Of a stretch of DNA of 64,000 bases, positions 1 through 11,009 are shown in pieces; the stretch's first letter is position 1; the number at the start of each line of letters is the position of its first letter. The stretch comes from Diplolepis rosae. Its lineage: Eukaryota > Arthropoda > Insecta > Hymenoptera > Diplolepididae. The notes below the pieces were generated by a model. That model was not told the DNA's origin. It made no database searches and saw only the letters and a list, made by a program, of their open reading frames with translations. Both the position numbers and the translations under genes were made by a program. The stretch spans positions 8,060,001 through 8,124,000 of the forward strand of contig JAPYXD010000555.1 of the NCBI GenBank assembly GCA_030998225.1, read 5' to 3'.

Positions 1-253
1 TATTTTGGTGTATCAAATTTAATACATCAGTTTATTAAATTTAAATATGAAATTTCATATTTAAATGTATATAAAATTTAAGAATATTTCATATAATATG
101 TATATATTAGGATAGTTTTGTAAATCTCCTATATTTTAATAAATTCTCAATTAGTAATGATTTCTGTTACGATTCACATATTAAGAAAATAATGTTTCGT
201 CTTTTTATTATTCAAGTCACTTCAGTATTATATTTCATAATGCTTACAAATTA

Positions 254-473
254 CTCTCTAAATCTGAATCAGTCAAATTTTCACTGATTGAATCAGTGAT
301 TTTGATTTTCACTGATTCATCAGTAAAAAAATAATTTTCACTGTTAAATCAGTTAATTTTCACTGAAATAATCAGTGAAATTTGACTGATTTACAGTAAC
401 CTCTTTTTAGCTATCTGAATCAGTCAAATTTCACTGATAATTAGTAGATTTTGACTGATTCTAATTTAGAGAG
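254..473. mobile_element. CTCTCTAAA-family palindromic MITE, copy 1
   Basis: A 220 bp element flanked by TA on both sides (252-253 and 474-475). It starts CTCTCTAAATCTGAATCAG and ends with the inverted form TTTAGAGAG. The interior is a run of short dyads built from CACTGATT and its complement AATCAGTG. There is no ORF. TA duplication and terminal inversion suggest a non-autonomous Tc1/mariner-type element; the superfamily is inferred. At least eight further copies lie in this window. Confidence 0.85.
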
Positions 474-1157
474 TATACATTTGAATAGAAATCTTTTAGA
501 AAATTCGCAATACATGTATTGTAAAATTACGATAAATGTATTGCAATCTCACTTAACATTACCGCGAATGCAATTTTTTATTTGATCTCTATTGTAAAAA
601 AGGGGAAAAATTACAAATGTAGTTAACACTGTATATATAGTGAAAAACTGTTTAATGAAAATGATTTCTGCATTTTACCAATTAAATCAAGATAATATGA
701 AAATGAACATTGGTGCATTGGCATCGTTTTCTTTGACCATGTCACGTAAACCCAATTTTCCTTTTGCACATCCGATTATCATTTGCACAAAGGTCGTTTA
801 TGAAATGAACTGTATTCTTTTGCTCTGAGATTGCAAGCCGTAACGAAGGTCAGTAAAAATCAAATCAGGAGATCGTACACTTAGAAAGGATGTGGCCTGC
901 TTTCAATCGTAATTTCCAATATTTACTTACATTTTTACCGTTTCTTGGTAAAATTGCCTTTTGCTTTTATAATAACCCTTTTATTTGGACAATAACTTTA
1001 ATTTGAATTCATAAAATCTAGAAACTGTTCTATATTTAATCTGCCGTCCAAAGCATAAAGGTAGTTAACTACATTCGACTGGAATTCAAGAAAATCAATA
1101 AAAAAAATTTTCTTTCAGAATCGAGTGAAAAAATCATTATATTTTTTGTGAAGCTTA
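474..1157. other. No gene recognised
   Basis: AT-rich single-copy-looking sequence. A 62-codon ORF at 640-828 has no recognisable motif and looks like chance. Confidence 0.5.
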
Positions 1158-1579
1158 CTCTCTGAAACTGAATCAGTGAATGGCCACTGATTCGAAGTGA
1201 CTATTCACTGATGGCAGCAGCTATAAGCCTTTCACTGAGAATCAGTGAAATTTAACTGATGAATCAGTGAAATCTTCAGGTGGGAATAATAAAACCAGCA
1301 ATATATGGCAGAACAGAATACTTTTGATTCTCCTGATAATTATACGTGATTGTAAAGAGAACTTGCAATCACCAAAGCACATTTACGATGATGTTATCAC
1401 GAGCGTCGAAAATCTAACCTCTTTGTAAAGGTCGATAAAGCAGTAACGTGTAAATGAAAGTTTTGAATTCGGAAATTCAAAAGTTATGTTTACGTGGCGC
1501 GTTCACTGATTCACCAGTGAAATCAAAGCAGGGCACTGATTCATCAATTGATATATTTTTACTGATATAATCTATGAAG
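1158..1579. mobile_element. CTCTCTAAA family, long variant
   Basis: Starts CTCTCTGAAACTGAATCAG after TA (1156-1157) and ends near a second TA at 1580-1581. It has the AATCAGTGAAA dyads at both ends, but the middle (about 1280-1495) is unlike the short copies. That middle is shared with 37448-37795, including GGGAATAATAAAACCAGC and a stretch around AAAAGTTATGTT. This is a longer subfamily or a relative that carries unique internal sequence. Confidence 0.7.
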
Positions 1580-2080
1580 TATAATTTTATAAATAATATA
1601 TAAATAAGTAAATAAATAAATATACATATAATATATATATATATATATATTTATGTGACTCCGGCGCATTTACGCGTTTTTATGAGACAGTTGAGAGTAG
1701 CGTAATGTTGTGTATTATCATTCACAAAAACAAAAATACCATTTTGTAGGATTTGCCATGACAAATTTTTTATCTCAATACAGTTTTTATGCAGCCTTAA
1801 TAGTTTTTGAGATAAAAATTAAATTGCGGATTTGGCAGCGATGTATTTCGTGCGTGGACAATGGTTTTCCGTCATCTCGAGCGCTCGGCGAGTTATTGCT
1901 GGTGGCCCTTCATTAATATACGCTTCGTAGTTCCAGACGATTTCATTGTAAGATTCATTGTACAATAATAAATACAATAGAATTTTTATTCATTATGTTA
2001 TTTTGGCATTAGGTGAGATTCTTTTTATTTTCACATTTAAATTATCAATGGTAGATATATAAAAAAACCGTAAAAAGTAA
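1580..2080. other. AT-rich stretch with AT microsatellite
   Basis: A TA/AT dinucleotide run lies at about 1627-1652. A 68-codon ORF at 1710-1916 has no recognisable domain. Nothing else is supported. Confidence 0.5.
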
Positions 2081-2121
2081 GGCAAACGTTTTGGCCACAT
2101 ATGGGGGCCCTCTTCAGTGCC
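2081..2121 (-). ncRNA. Penelope-like hammerhead-type motif, degenerate
   Basis: On the minus strand this 41 bp segment reads CACTGAAGAGGGCC, an 8-base loop, GGCC, then AAAACGTTTGCC. That is the layout of the hammerhead-type motif found in terminal repeats of Penelope-like retroelements: core CTGA-GA, a GGCC/GGCC stem, then GAAA. The canonical GAAA is AAAA here, so the core is broken. The same 41 bp recurs at 3015-3055 with few changes, and sequence outside it is not alike. Assignment to Penelope-like elements is from memory of the motif. Confidence 0.4.
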
Positions 2122-3014
2122 ATAAATTAAAAGATTAATTCAAAATTTCATTTAAAGATTAAAATATAGGATATTACTAAAACAAGGAAAGGTATAAACA
2201 TCAAAATAATGATGTTGGACGTTATTACAATCTAACCTACAAATCGTTCTCTCCCAACGCGTAATAACCCTCATTATGCGCCTCGGCGCATAATATACAA
2301 TTAATACAATATATAAAGTAATATATTTATAGATAAATACATAAATATGTAAATATACAAAAAGATAAATATATAATATATATTGTCGTGCTTTGGATTT
2401 TCAAAATTAAAAAACCATTGCGATTATTTTCAAATGACAAACAAAGTAAAACGCGAAATTTCTTCAAGAATCGAATGATACAAAAAAGTCATTTTCGCGA
2501 AAAATGTCAGTTAAGGACCTTTATTTTTTGGACGGCAGTAATGCTTGTGTGTATTAAAAACCTCGTGAACACAGAGAGACAATCGAACATTTTCTGAGTC
2601 GAGTAAATGCGTGGAAGTACAAGAGAGAAGAAGGGGAATTTATGTTTTACTCTGAGCTATATTGTAGGGTGTTAATTTCGTTACAGAAACTCACTAGTTC
2701 CATTCTATTGTCAAAGGCATTTCGAGTTGTGAATTATGGTTTGCTCCGAAAGGCTTTGTTAAATTTGGGATGTTGACTGAAACTGTTAGAGATCCAACTT
2801 TGTTTCCCTGAAGATGAGATAAGTATAGACTATTCTAATAATTTCGAGACATGTTTGTATTAATGTCTTCAGATTTTATCTTGACCCAAAAATAAATTCA
2901 ATGTAGTTTATTTATATTGGCATTGGGTCATAATTTTTCATTAAAGAACAATGTTCAAGCAAACATATCAAAAAATTTTTAAAGGGGCAGAAAATATATT
3001 GTAGGGGTGAAAAA
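2122..3014. other. No gene recognised
   Basis: Lies between the two hammerhead-type motifs and could be the remnant body of the element that carried them. A 69-codon ORF at 2388-2597 shows no reverse-transcriptase or GIY-YIG motif. Confidence 0.4.
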
Positions 3015-3055
3015 GGCAAACGTTTCGGCCACAAATGGGGGCCCTCTTCAGTGCC
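3015..3055 (-). ncRNA. Penelope-like hammerhead-type motif
   Basis: Minus strand: CTGAAGA, GGGCC, an 8-base loop, GGCC, GAAACGTTTGCC. The GGCC/GGCC pairing and the GAAA core are intact. The CTGATGA of an active hammerhead is CTGAAGA, the variant common in Penelope-like terminal repeats. Activity cannot be judged from sequence alone. Confidence 0.45.
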
Positions 3056-3202
3056 AAATTTAATGTACTTAGTGTCTAAGCTGTAAACGTGCAAGAAAAG
3101 TTATTAGCACTAACATTAGATTTTTTTTGTTTTTGTTTTTTTGGTATTTTTTAATGATATTTTATAAACATGCAAAACTTATGTGAGAAAGGAAGATGGT
3201 AA

Positions 3203-3601
3203 GCTCCAAGGCATCTAGGAACGAGACCGCTCCAAAACACAGCCTTAAAAAAGTGTGAGAACTCCTATCTTGCAGATCCGCGAAGAGTGAATCCGCAAAC
3301 TGCCCCTCCTCAAAGGTACACACGAGAACCACCTATGGACACTGATATCTCCTACAAAATAAGCCCAGATCCTGCAGAAAAAACATCACCATCCACAAGG
3401 GGGCTCACAACACCCACAAGAAGTAAGCACTTCACAAAATCACAAAACACGAACCCGGACAGAAACAGATTTTTCGTTGAAGGGCAAAATCAAAAATTGA
3501 TAGTTTTCATTTCAATTTTTAATCTTCTATTTTCCTTTAAGACACAGAGGCGGCAGATAGAAGTAGCCACACACTCTGTTTGGTGTCAAAAAGGAAACTG
3601 A
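3203..3601 (+). pseudogene. GC-richer coding-like relic, unidentified
   Basis: Open from a TAA at 3200-3202 to a stop just after 3598. There is no ATG at its start; the first alternative start is a GTG at 3287. The first ~95 codons are rich in Pro, Thr, Arg, Lys and Asn (for example NPQTAPPQRYTREPP) and clearly GC-richer than the surroundings. The last ~35 codons switch to AT-rich, hydrophobic chance-like sequence from about 3480. This looks like a fragment of a low-complexity protein, such as a retroelement gag/ORF1 or a host disordered region. I recognise no family. Confidence 0.25.
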
Positions 3602-4019
3602 TTTGAGAAGAGAGCAGTACCGTTTGAAAACTAGCATAAAATTTTAATATATACAGTGAAAATTTGTTGTGGAGGGTCAAGTTACAAACGCATAAACAAA
3701 CCCCATACACGGTCTATGTCCTGGAAACTCGGGACCCGAGTACGCTTAAGTGTTCGGAGAGCGGAGAGAGAGAAAGAAGGGTTTCAGACCACATGTTGAG
3801 AGAGACCCTCGGAGGAAGTAATTTTGGAATAAAATAAAATGTGATGATTAAAAAACATATTCTTAGAAAGAGAGTTGTAAAACAATGAAAAGGGCTATGT
3901 CTTATTCAGTTAGTTTATTTAAAAATGCATTATTTTATATTTATAAAAATCTTATATTCATAAAAATTTTTAATATTTATAAAAATTTATACTTATAAAA
4001 ATTTTATGTTCGGATTAAA
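3602..4019. other. No gene recognised
   Basis: Purine-rich GAGAGAGAAAG patches near 3760-3810 and otherwise AT-rich sequence. Confidence 0.4.
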
Positions 4020-5086
4020 ACAAAAATATCATATTTAAGATGGTAAGAATACGTATAAAAATCGCATTTCTTTTAAAGGTACCACTCGCGTATGTACGTT
4101 ATTATGTAGCGTTAATTAAGTAAAGAATGTATTCATAATTTTAAACCGGCGTTGAATCAAAATAATTCTCAATTGCTTTAAATCAGCGAGAAGTATTAGC
4201 GTATGTAATATAGTGAACGCTTCGCGGCTTGTTAATGCGATTTAATATTCGCATCGAACTAACGTTGAGCAATCTCACATAAGATACGTTAACTGTTAAC
4301 AAAAGTCGTATTTATTTCATAAGTAAAACTCGCGTGTATAAATTTTATGTAGCGTTGAGAATGTGTTTAAAGAATCCATCATTTGATAAACGACACGGGG
4401 CGCGAAATTCAAAATTCTCAGAGATTATATTCCGCGAGAAATATTCGCGTATGTAATATATTGAACGCTTCGCGGCTTGTTTATGCGAAAATATGTTCAC
4501 ATAGGACTAATCCTGACGAATCTCATATATGAGACGTTAAATATACATAAGAATCGTATTTATTTCCCAAAAGTAAACTCGCGTGTAAAAATTTTAATGT
4601 AGCGTTGAGTACCTGTTGAAAGAATCCATCATTCGGTAAACGGCACGGGGCGCGAAATTCAAAATTCTCAGAGATTATATTCCGCGAGAAATATTCGCGT
4701 ATGTAATATATTGAACGCTTAGCGGCTTGTTAATGCGATTTAATATTCGCATCGAACCAACGTTGAACAATCTCACATAAGATACGTTAACTGTTAATAA
4801 AAGTCGTATTTATTTCATAAGTAAAACTCGCGTGTATAAATTTTATGTAGCGTTGAGAATGTGTTTAAAGAATCCATCATTTGATAAACGACACGGGGCG
4901 CGAAATTCAAAATTCTCAGAGATTATATTCATCGAGAAATATTCGCGTATGTAATATATTGAACGCTTCCCGGCTTGTTTATGCGAATATATGTTCACAT
5001 AGGACTAAACCTGACGAATCTCATATATGAGACGTTAAATATACATAAAAATCGTATTTATTTCCCAAAAGTAAACTCGCGTGTAT
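4020..5086. repeat. Satellite array with dimeric higher-order repeat
   Basis: Four tandem monomers, anchored by GAACGCTTCGCGGCTTGT at 4215, 4463, 4713 and 4961 (spacings 248, 250 and 248). Monomers 1 and 3 share one interior (ATTCGCATCGAAC, GATACGTTAACTGTTAA). Monomers 2 and 4 share another (TTCACATAGGACTAA, GAGACGTTAAATATACAT). The true repeat is therefore a ~498 bp dimer. All monomers share CACGGGGCGCGAAATTC and TAAACTCGCGTGT. The left edge (about 4020-4200) is more diverged, as at an array margin; the right edge stops sharply near 5086. Confidence 0.9.
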
Positions 5087-5285
5087 TATTGCTTGGAAGA
5101 GCAGTTAAGGGGTTAGTCGCAGTCAGAGGAGGAAGTAGAGCGTATTTTTTGAGAATTTTTTTCTCTTTAGTATATGCATATATTTTTTCAATCATTTTAG
5201 CATCCGAGAATAAGGTAAAGGTCCCAATAGCGGAATCTGGTAGACAACTCAGTTATATTTTAATTGATAAATATCATATGATTTA

Positions 5286-5504
5286 CACGGAGAAAAATGG
5301 ATATTCAACTATGTGACAAGCATCTTATATATTTAGTTTTAATATCTAGATATTGAACTGTAATATCTGAATATTTAGCTTTACTATATAAGATATTGAA
5401 ATAGGTTAATATGAATATCTCTGATATTACAGCTGAATATTTAGATATTTCAATTGAATATATGAGATGGTTGTCACATAGTTGAATATCCATTTTTCTC
5501 CGTG
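5286..5504. mobile_element. TA-flanked palindromic MITE, CACGGAGAAAAATG ends
   Basis: A 219 bp palindrome with TA at 5284-5285 and 5505-5506. The ends are CACGGAGAAAAATGG and its complement; the arms continue through GATATTCAACTATGTGACA. ATATCTGAATATTTAG dyads lie inside. The ends match those of the elements at 52502-52694 and, more loosely, 62364-62535, while the interiors are unrelated. Tc1/mariner-type is inferred from the TA duplication. Confidence 0.85.
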
Positions 5505-5506
5505 TA

Positions 5507-6285
5507 AAAAAATAATTTCTTACCATAATCATTTTCAAGTGCAAACACTGCTTTACAAAATGAAATTTAAATTTTATAAAACATTCAAATATTCATAAAG
5601 TTATTCATATATTAGAAGAAGTTGCATTTGACATATATTTTAATATTATTCAATTATCCAAATAATTTTAAACAAATTATATTTTGAATTTAAAAATTTT
5701 TCCCGCCTTATACAATATTTTCATAATCGATCTTAACCTAACATCTCTCTTTTTTTGAAATTTTTATTAATCCTTTTCCAAACTGAAAGTAGTGAGTTCA
5801 CAATAAATTTTTGAATACCATTTTATTTAATTCATATATAAAAAAACTGTAATTAATGTTTTGCTGTATAATATTGTTTCTTTTCATGGATACAACACTA
5901 TTTACTTCATACGTAACCTCTACCATAACATATTTACAAGATAGATAGATCAAGATAGACGCTTAATGAAATAATATTTTAAGATGCTATAACAAGTTTT
6001 GTCTTTTGGCAATTTTTACAATTTTGATTTAATATATGGAATCTACAAAAAATGTACTAAATATGATGTCTCCACTTTCATTCTATCAATTCAATGATTT
6101 CAATTTTTATTTCTAAAAAAAGACCAGAAAGGCCATTTTATTCAATATCATTAATAATTATCTCACCTTTTTAGCTTTTTTTAAATTAAAGAAATTATTT
6201 TTTTTAACTATTTGTTTGTTTATAAAAAGTAGATTTTCGATTCAAATACAGTACTGGAAAAAATTTATGAAATAATTTATTTAAT
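5507..6285. other. No gene recognised
   Basis: AT-rich sequence with no sizeable ORF and no repeat that I could pair with another part of the window. Confidence 0.5.
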
Positions 6286-6535
6286 TTTATGACCTTGAAC
6301 GAAGACAATTTTTTCTTTAAATTAAAGAAAATATTTCTGTGAATCACATTATACGTATGTTTTATGCAACTTCGCAGATATTCATTTCTTTAATTCAAAG
6401 AAAAATAACGATTAAGAAATTTCTTTACATCAAAGAAATTTTTCTTTGACCGTATATAGCAATGCACACATTTGTTCGATTCAAAGAAATTTTTTTTGAA
6501 TCATAGAAACTTTTTTCTGGTTGAAGGAATAAAAC
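6286..6535. mobile_element. CTTTGATTC-family MITE, decayed
   Basis: Multiple dyads of the type TTTCTTTGATTCAAAGAAA, and CTTTGACCGTATAT as in the copies at 18644-18802, 40215-40447 and 49617-49695. The right end ACTTTTTTCTGGTTG resembles the family end TTTTTTCTGGGTGTA. The left end is uncertain. Confidence 0.55.
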
Positions 6536-7297
6536 ATTTAAAGTTTATTGCTAAACAAAATACCCGTGGTTTCGAAATTTGTTAATTGTTTTAATTTGTG
6601 ACGAAACTTGATGAGAATCTGTATTTAAATATAATACCTATTCCTATTCTTACATTACACAATTGGGTTTGAAAATCATTGTCTCCCGTGATAATTAATA
6701 TAAATTTTCTAAATAGAGATACATTACGAAATAATGAATTCGGTTGGTATTTTGTTACTGTAGATTGACATCTTTTTGTGAATTGAAGTATTGCGTGTAG
6801 TTCTCGTGAGACAAATTGACATTTTGCGAAATATTCCCTGAGCGGATTATATTATTCGGTAAAAGTATCAACTTTTTGGAACTTGCACAGTTTAAATTTT
6901 ACATATAATAGAATTAAATGAATAACATTTCACAATATCACTGGTTTAAAATTTGGTTTTAATTTATTTTACAAGTAAGGCACAAAATCTGTACAATCGT
7001 ATAGTAACTTTTAGTATAAACCTCAGTTAATGATTTAAAGTAATAAAAAAATAACTTTTTTTTGCAAATTTACTTATTTTAATTATAAAAATATCACTGC
7101 CTTTGATTTGTATCACGAATAAAATAACAAATTAACTTTGAAAGCACATATCAGACTTTTGACCTTTATTATTATTTCACCCTATTTTCATATACAATGA
7201 AAATGTAAAATTACATAAAACTTATCAGTATACGAATATAATAAAAATAAATTCTGCTAAATATAATTTATATTTGTTTCCTCTTTTGTTTGGAGCT
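6536..7297. other. No gene recognised
   Basis: AT-rich sequence. No supported ORF, RNA or repeat boundary. Confidence 0.5.
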
Positions 7298-7661
7298 TTA
7301 AGGTAGTTTGGCCGCAAAAATTAGTCTTCAGGAAAAAGTACTTAATTTTTCTCCCAAGAATAGCAATATTATTATTAATAGGATTATTTAAAAGAAAAAG
7401 GATTATTTTCCATAAAAAATTTGAAACATTCAAAAATAATGTACAATATTTAACAAATTTTATCTTTGCATCACCTTTTTAGTTTCATCGCTTCTTACGA
7501 AATTTTTAAAAATTATGCGATTTTAATAAATCACGAATCATTTTTTCAGGAAAGAAAGTTTCTATAACTTGACCGTTTCCAGTTTAGGAAAATAAATTCT
7601 AGAATAGCTTAAATCTTTAAAGAACAATTTTCAAAGCAAAACTTTTATAAACTGTATTTGA

Positions 7662-8414
7662 TCAGGGTTGTTACAAGACCTGGACGACCGGGAAAATATG
7701 GAAAAGTCATTGAATCTTGAAAAACTTCTGGAAAACCTGGAAAAGTCCTGGAATTTAAAAAAAATTACTTGAAATTTTGAAGTCGCCTCTATTTTAAACT
7801 CTCAATAATTATATTAGAATATTCAGATACTATAAAAAACAAAAGGAAGAAGAGAATGAAAAGGGGAAAAAAAATTGAGAAAAAGACAAATATCAGAAAA
7901 AATGCGAGAATTAAAGGAAAAGAAACGGAAAAGTAAATTGGAAAAGCAAAAATAACTTGAAAGCATCAAAGATGAAATTCATGAACTAATTAAAGTTCGT
8001 TGAATTTATATATAGACAGAATTAGTTGTTTATGCGATTCAGTCGACCAGCAATCGAAAGACCAGGGCTCGAATCCCGGCACAGTCGAGGGCGTCTCTTT
8101 TTCCGCAGAAACAAATTATTTAAAATAAATACTTAAACTATCATTGTTCTTCAAGTGTTCTATTTGTAATAATAATAAAAATAATATAATAATAATTACA
8201 GAATTATATTTCACTTTTATACAAATATTATTGACAAATTTGCAATTCAATAATTTGCTGTTAAAAATTTGTTTTCACTGTAATAAAATGAGTCGAAATA
8301 AATTTTGATTAGATTTTTAAAAAAAGTAGACCTGGGGTTTTTTCAAAATTAGATCTCAAAAATATAGAAAAGTCATGGAATTTTGAAACCAGACTTCTGT
8401 GGAAACCCTGTTGA
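7662..8414. mobile_element. CAGGGTT-ended element inserted in the GGTAGTT element
   Basis: A 753 bp insertion bounded by exact 9 bp direct repeats TGTATTTGA (7653-7661 and 8415-8423). The ends are imperfect inverted repeats: TCAGGGTTGTTACAAGACCTGG at the left (in part) and the complement of TCAACAGGGTTTCCACAGA at the right. GGAAAAGTC-type repeats occur on both sides. A 9 bp duplication is unusual for the TA/TTAA elements around it and points to another superfamily (8-9 bp would fit hAT or Mutator types); this is inference. Confidence 0.65.
8035..8105 (+). other. tRNA-like B-box segment
   Basis: CAGCAATCGAAAGACCAGG followed by GCTCGAATCCCGGCA resembles the anticodon-to-T-arm half of a tRNA (B-box consensus GGTTCGAATCC with one mismatch). 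No A box or 5' half is seen, so it is more likely the relic of a tRNA-derived SINE than a gene. Confidence 0.3.
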
Positions 8415-8600
8415 TGTATTTGACAATAATTGTTTCATTTTGAAAAATTAAGAACGGACAAGTTATAGAAAATCTTTTCCCTGAAAAAATGATCCGTGTT
8501 TTTTTAGAATCGCATCGTTTTCAAAAATTTGGTAAGAAACAATAAGATAAATGTTCGGGCAAAATTAAAATTTGTTAAATGCATTATATTTCTGTTTTTT

Positions 8601-9591
8601 GCAATTATTCAAGTAATTGGCATGCTACGTTGTTTATATGAAGTGCTACGGTGCATCAATATGAACATTATTATTATTACCTCTGTATCCTGCATGCTTT
8701 CGTTATTAGCATCAAAATGCAAGAATTTCATACGCTCGATGAACAAACGACCTGCGTCGTAACAAAGTTATAACATATTTTAGTATTTTGTTCTGTTCCA
8801 AGGTTTATTAAAGTCAATTACTCACGGTATAAAATCCGCACCGCAAGCAGTAAACATCATTCTTAATTTTCAAATATCAGGTCAAAATAAAGTGCACCAT
8901 AAAGTTTAATTAAATTTTGCACTTATGTAATTTCGGTAATGTATTATAGATTACTATGAATACAATCAGATATATTAATTTGTTTCGATTACAGTTTTTG
9001 TTGCACATCATGTTTTTATCGACGTTTATAAATTACTTGTTTCTGAAAAAATTTATTGCAACACTCCTAAGTGTATTATTTATTCTTTCCGTTGCGTATC
9101 GCATAACCGGTTGACCAATTTAATATTGAGACTCGCACAATCGTCACCGCAGGCTGTCACAGTTGTCGAGCTGTTTCTTGAATTGCGTCATTGCATCGAT
9201 ACTATTAGATTGAGCATGCATCGTTATTATGAAAATTTTAGCTGATCGATACGAAGTCTGATAATACGTTGGGTTCATTGTACATTGTAGCTAGAAGAGG
9301 TGACATTTCTCCTTTTAGATCCTGCAATCAAGAAATAATGATTTCGCAATTAAAATTAGTTAGATTTCATTACCTTGATTATACTAATTTCAGAATATAG
9401 GTCATATGTTTATTTCGAAATATCTACACCTTACAAATTCCAGAATATTTACACCCGTAAATTTATCCTGTAAAAAACTTGCAGGAGTTTTTGTGACGTA
9501 AGTCACGTTTCAAGAAATAACGTAAGTTGAGGATAAACTCGAAACTTGCCTAATATTAATAATTAAATCATAAAAATAACGTTAAGGCCAT
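8601..9591. other. Unique-looking stretch, no gene
   Basis: Slightly less AT-rich at 9100-9240 (GCATAACCGGTTGACC; GTCACCGCAGGCTGTCAC). No ORF with a recognisable domain and no splice-bounded exon that I can support. Confidence 0.4.
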
Positions 9592-9595
9592 GGGC

Positions 9596-10652
9596 TAACC
9601 TGGTCACGTGACTAGATTTCTTCCTTAGCTGAATTTTGAGTTTATGTAACCCCATTTGCATAAAAAATAATGTAGGTGACTGAAAATTTGTAGAATTGAA
9701 TAAAATGCACAAATATAGGTCTTTCTGGTCATAAATGCTTATAATTACGAAAAAAAAATTTTTTTGAAAATAACTAATTTTATAATCGTAAAGATTCAAG
9801 GGGATCCACTACTTTAAATATTTTTATTTTTTGAGTTTAGACCTTCCATATCATTTTTTTTATGTTTAGTACCTTCATTTAGAAATACTGTTTTTTTTCA
9901 AAATTCCAGCACCTTTATGTATTTTTAAACTAAAAATTTTCAGCATTTTTTTGAGATTTTTGACTTTGAATAACTTTTTTGATTTTCAATCAATTGTCAT
10001 GATTAATTTTTTATTTTGTTCCTTACAATGGGTGACAAATTTTTTGACATGGAAAATAAGGTAACATGACTGAAAAAAAATTATAAATAACATAAAGAAT
10101 AAAAATATTCCAAAATATAAAAAAAAAAAAATTTGTAGTTATTTTTTTAGCTAGAGTACTTTCCATACTTACAAAGTTGCTACACACCGTAAGGAAGAAT
10201 ATAACAAATCAATCATGACAATTGGTTAAAAAACAAAAAAGTTATTCAAAGTAAAAAAATGTCAAAAAAATGCCCAAAAAACTCAAAATTTTTAGTATAA
10301 AAATACATAAAGGTGCTGGAATTTAAAAAAAACCCAAAAACTTTCTTAATAAAGGTACTAAACATAAAAAAAATTACATCAAAAGTCTAATTCAAAAACT
10401 AAAAATTTGATGAAAATTTTGAAAGTTATTTTTCACATCAAATCAATACCTTCTCATATGATGAAAATGTAAAAATAAAAATATTAAAGGTAGCGGATCC
10501 CCGTAAGACTCAAAGAGACCTGCTTTAGTGCATTTTATTTACCCTCACGAATTCTTAATTTGTTATTTCACGTTTTACAGAAATGGGGTTATACAAACTA
10601 AAAATTCTGGTAAGGTAGGAATCTAGTCACGTGATCCGGTTGGTCCATGGCC
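9596..10652. mobile_element. GGCCATGG-family TTAA element
   Basis: TTAA at 9592-9595 and 10653-10656. The ends are GGCCATGGGCTAACCTGGTCACGTGAC and the inverted GTCACGTGATCCGGTTGGTCCATGGCC, with arms that continue through a shared ATTTTATTC/CCCCATTT segment. A second TTAA-type element (9800-10502) sits in its middle. Related ends occur at 14176, 55230-55451 and about 62740. TTAA duplication suggests a piggyBac-type non-autonomous element. Confidence 0.8.
9800..10502. mobile_element. GGGGATCC-family TTAA element, nested and chimeric
   Basis: Starts GGGGATCCACTACTTTAAATA and ends with AAAGGTAGCGGATCCCC. The flanking TTAA sites have decayed to TCAA (9796-9799) and GTAA (10503-10506). The long arms share ATACATAAAGGTGCTGGAATT and CAATTGTCATGATT in inverted order. 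In the right arm, about 10410-10472, a short piece of the CATGGATGAG repeat (GAAAATTTTGAAAGTTATTTT to CTTCTCATATGATGAAAATG) has replaced family sequence. Confidence 0.75.
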
Positions 10653-10656
10653 TTAA

Positions 10657-11000
10657 GGGCATTTGATATTCAGGAAATTAGAAAATTTGATTCATTTTAG
10701 GTCCCTAGATGTTTCTGTCCAAAATACATAAAATCTTGTTTTCAAAATTCGGGAAATAGCACAAGATAAAAACGGACGTGGATATTAGAACACTTTTGGT
10801 TTGGAAAATTGGACAAAGTTCAATTTCAGCAACATTTATCGGAAAAAAGGTTTTGATGGTCAAAACTAAATTATTTCCGTTATATCTTCTCCACTATTTC
10901 TTAAATTTGGAAATCAAAATTTTTCGTAATTTTGAAGTAAACGTATAGAAACTGGACCAATCTGTTCACATAAAGTTGTCACTTTTCTCAAGTAATTTTT
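10657..11000. mobile_element. GGACATG-family TTAA element, left part
   Basis: Begins GGGCATTTGATATTCAGGAAATTAG right at the TTAA that also closes the previous element (10653-10656). It continues with ACGGACGTGGATATTAG and GTAGAAACTGGACCAA-like text, matching 14836-15386 and 49704-49974. The right end is lost where it joins a GGTAGTT-family fragment. Confidence 0.6.
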
Positions 11001-11009
11001 CAAGTTAAT

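Larger units (their letters stand above)
7302..8600. mobile_element. GGTAGTT-family TTAA element, truncated at 3' side
   Basis: Starts GGTAGTTTGGCCGCAAAAATT directly after TTAA (7298-7301). The interior (AAGAATAGCAATATTATTATT; AAATTTTTAAAAATTATGCGA) matches the complete copies at 16350-17080 and 52498-53336. It is interrupted by a different element at 7662-8414. After that the homology resumes (GAACGGACAAGTTATAG, TTTTTAGAATCGCATCG) and fades near 8580-8600; the right TTAA end is missing. Confidence 0.7.

Noticed and set aside
4020..5086. Regularly spaced repeats as a CRISPR-like array
   Set aside because: The units are whole ~248-bp tandem monomers with no unique spacers, in a eukaryotic context.
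8035..8105. Functional tRNA gene
   Set aside because: There is no A box, no acceptor stem and no 5' half; at most a SINE relic.
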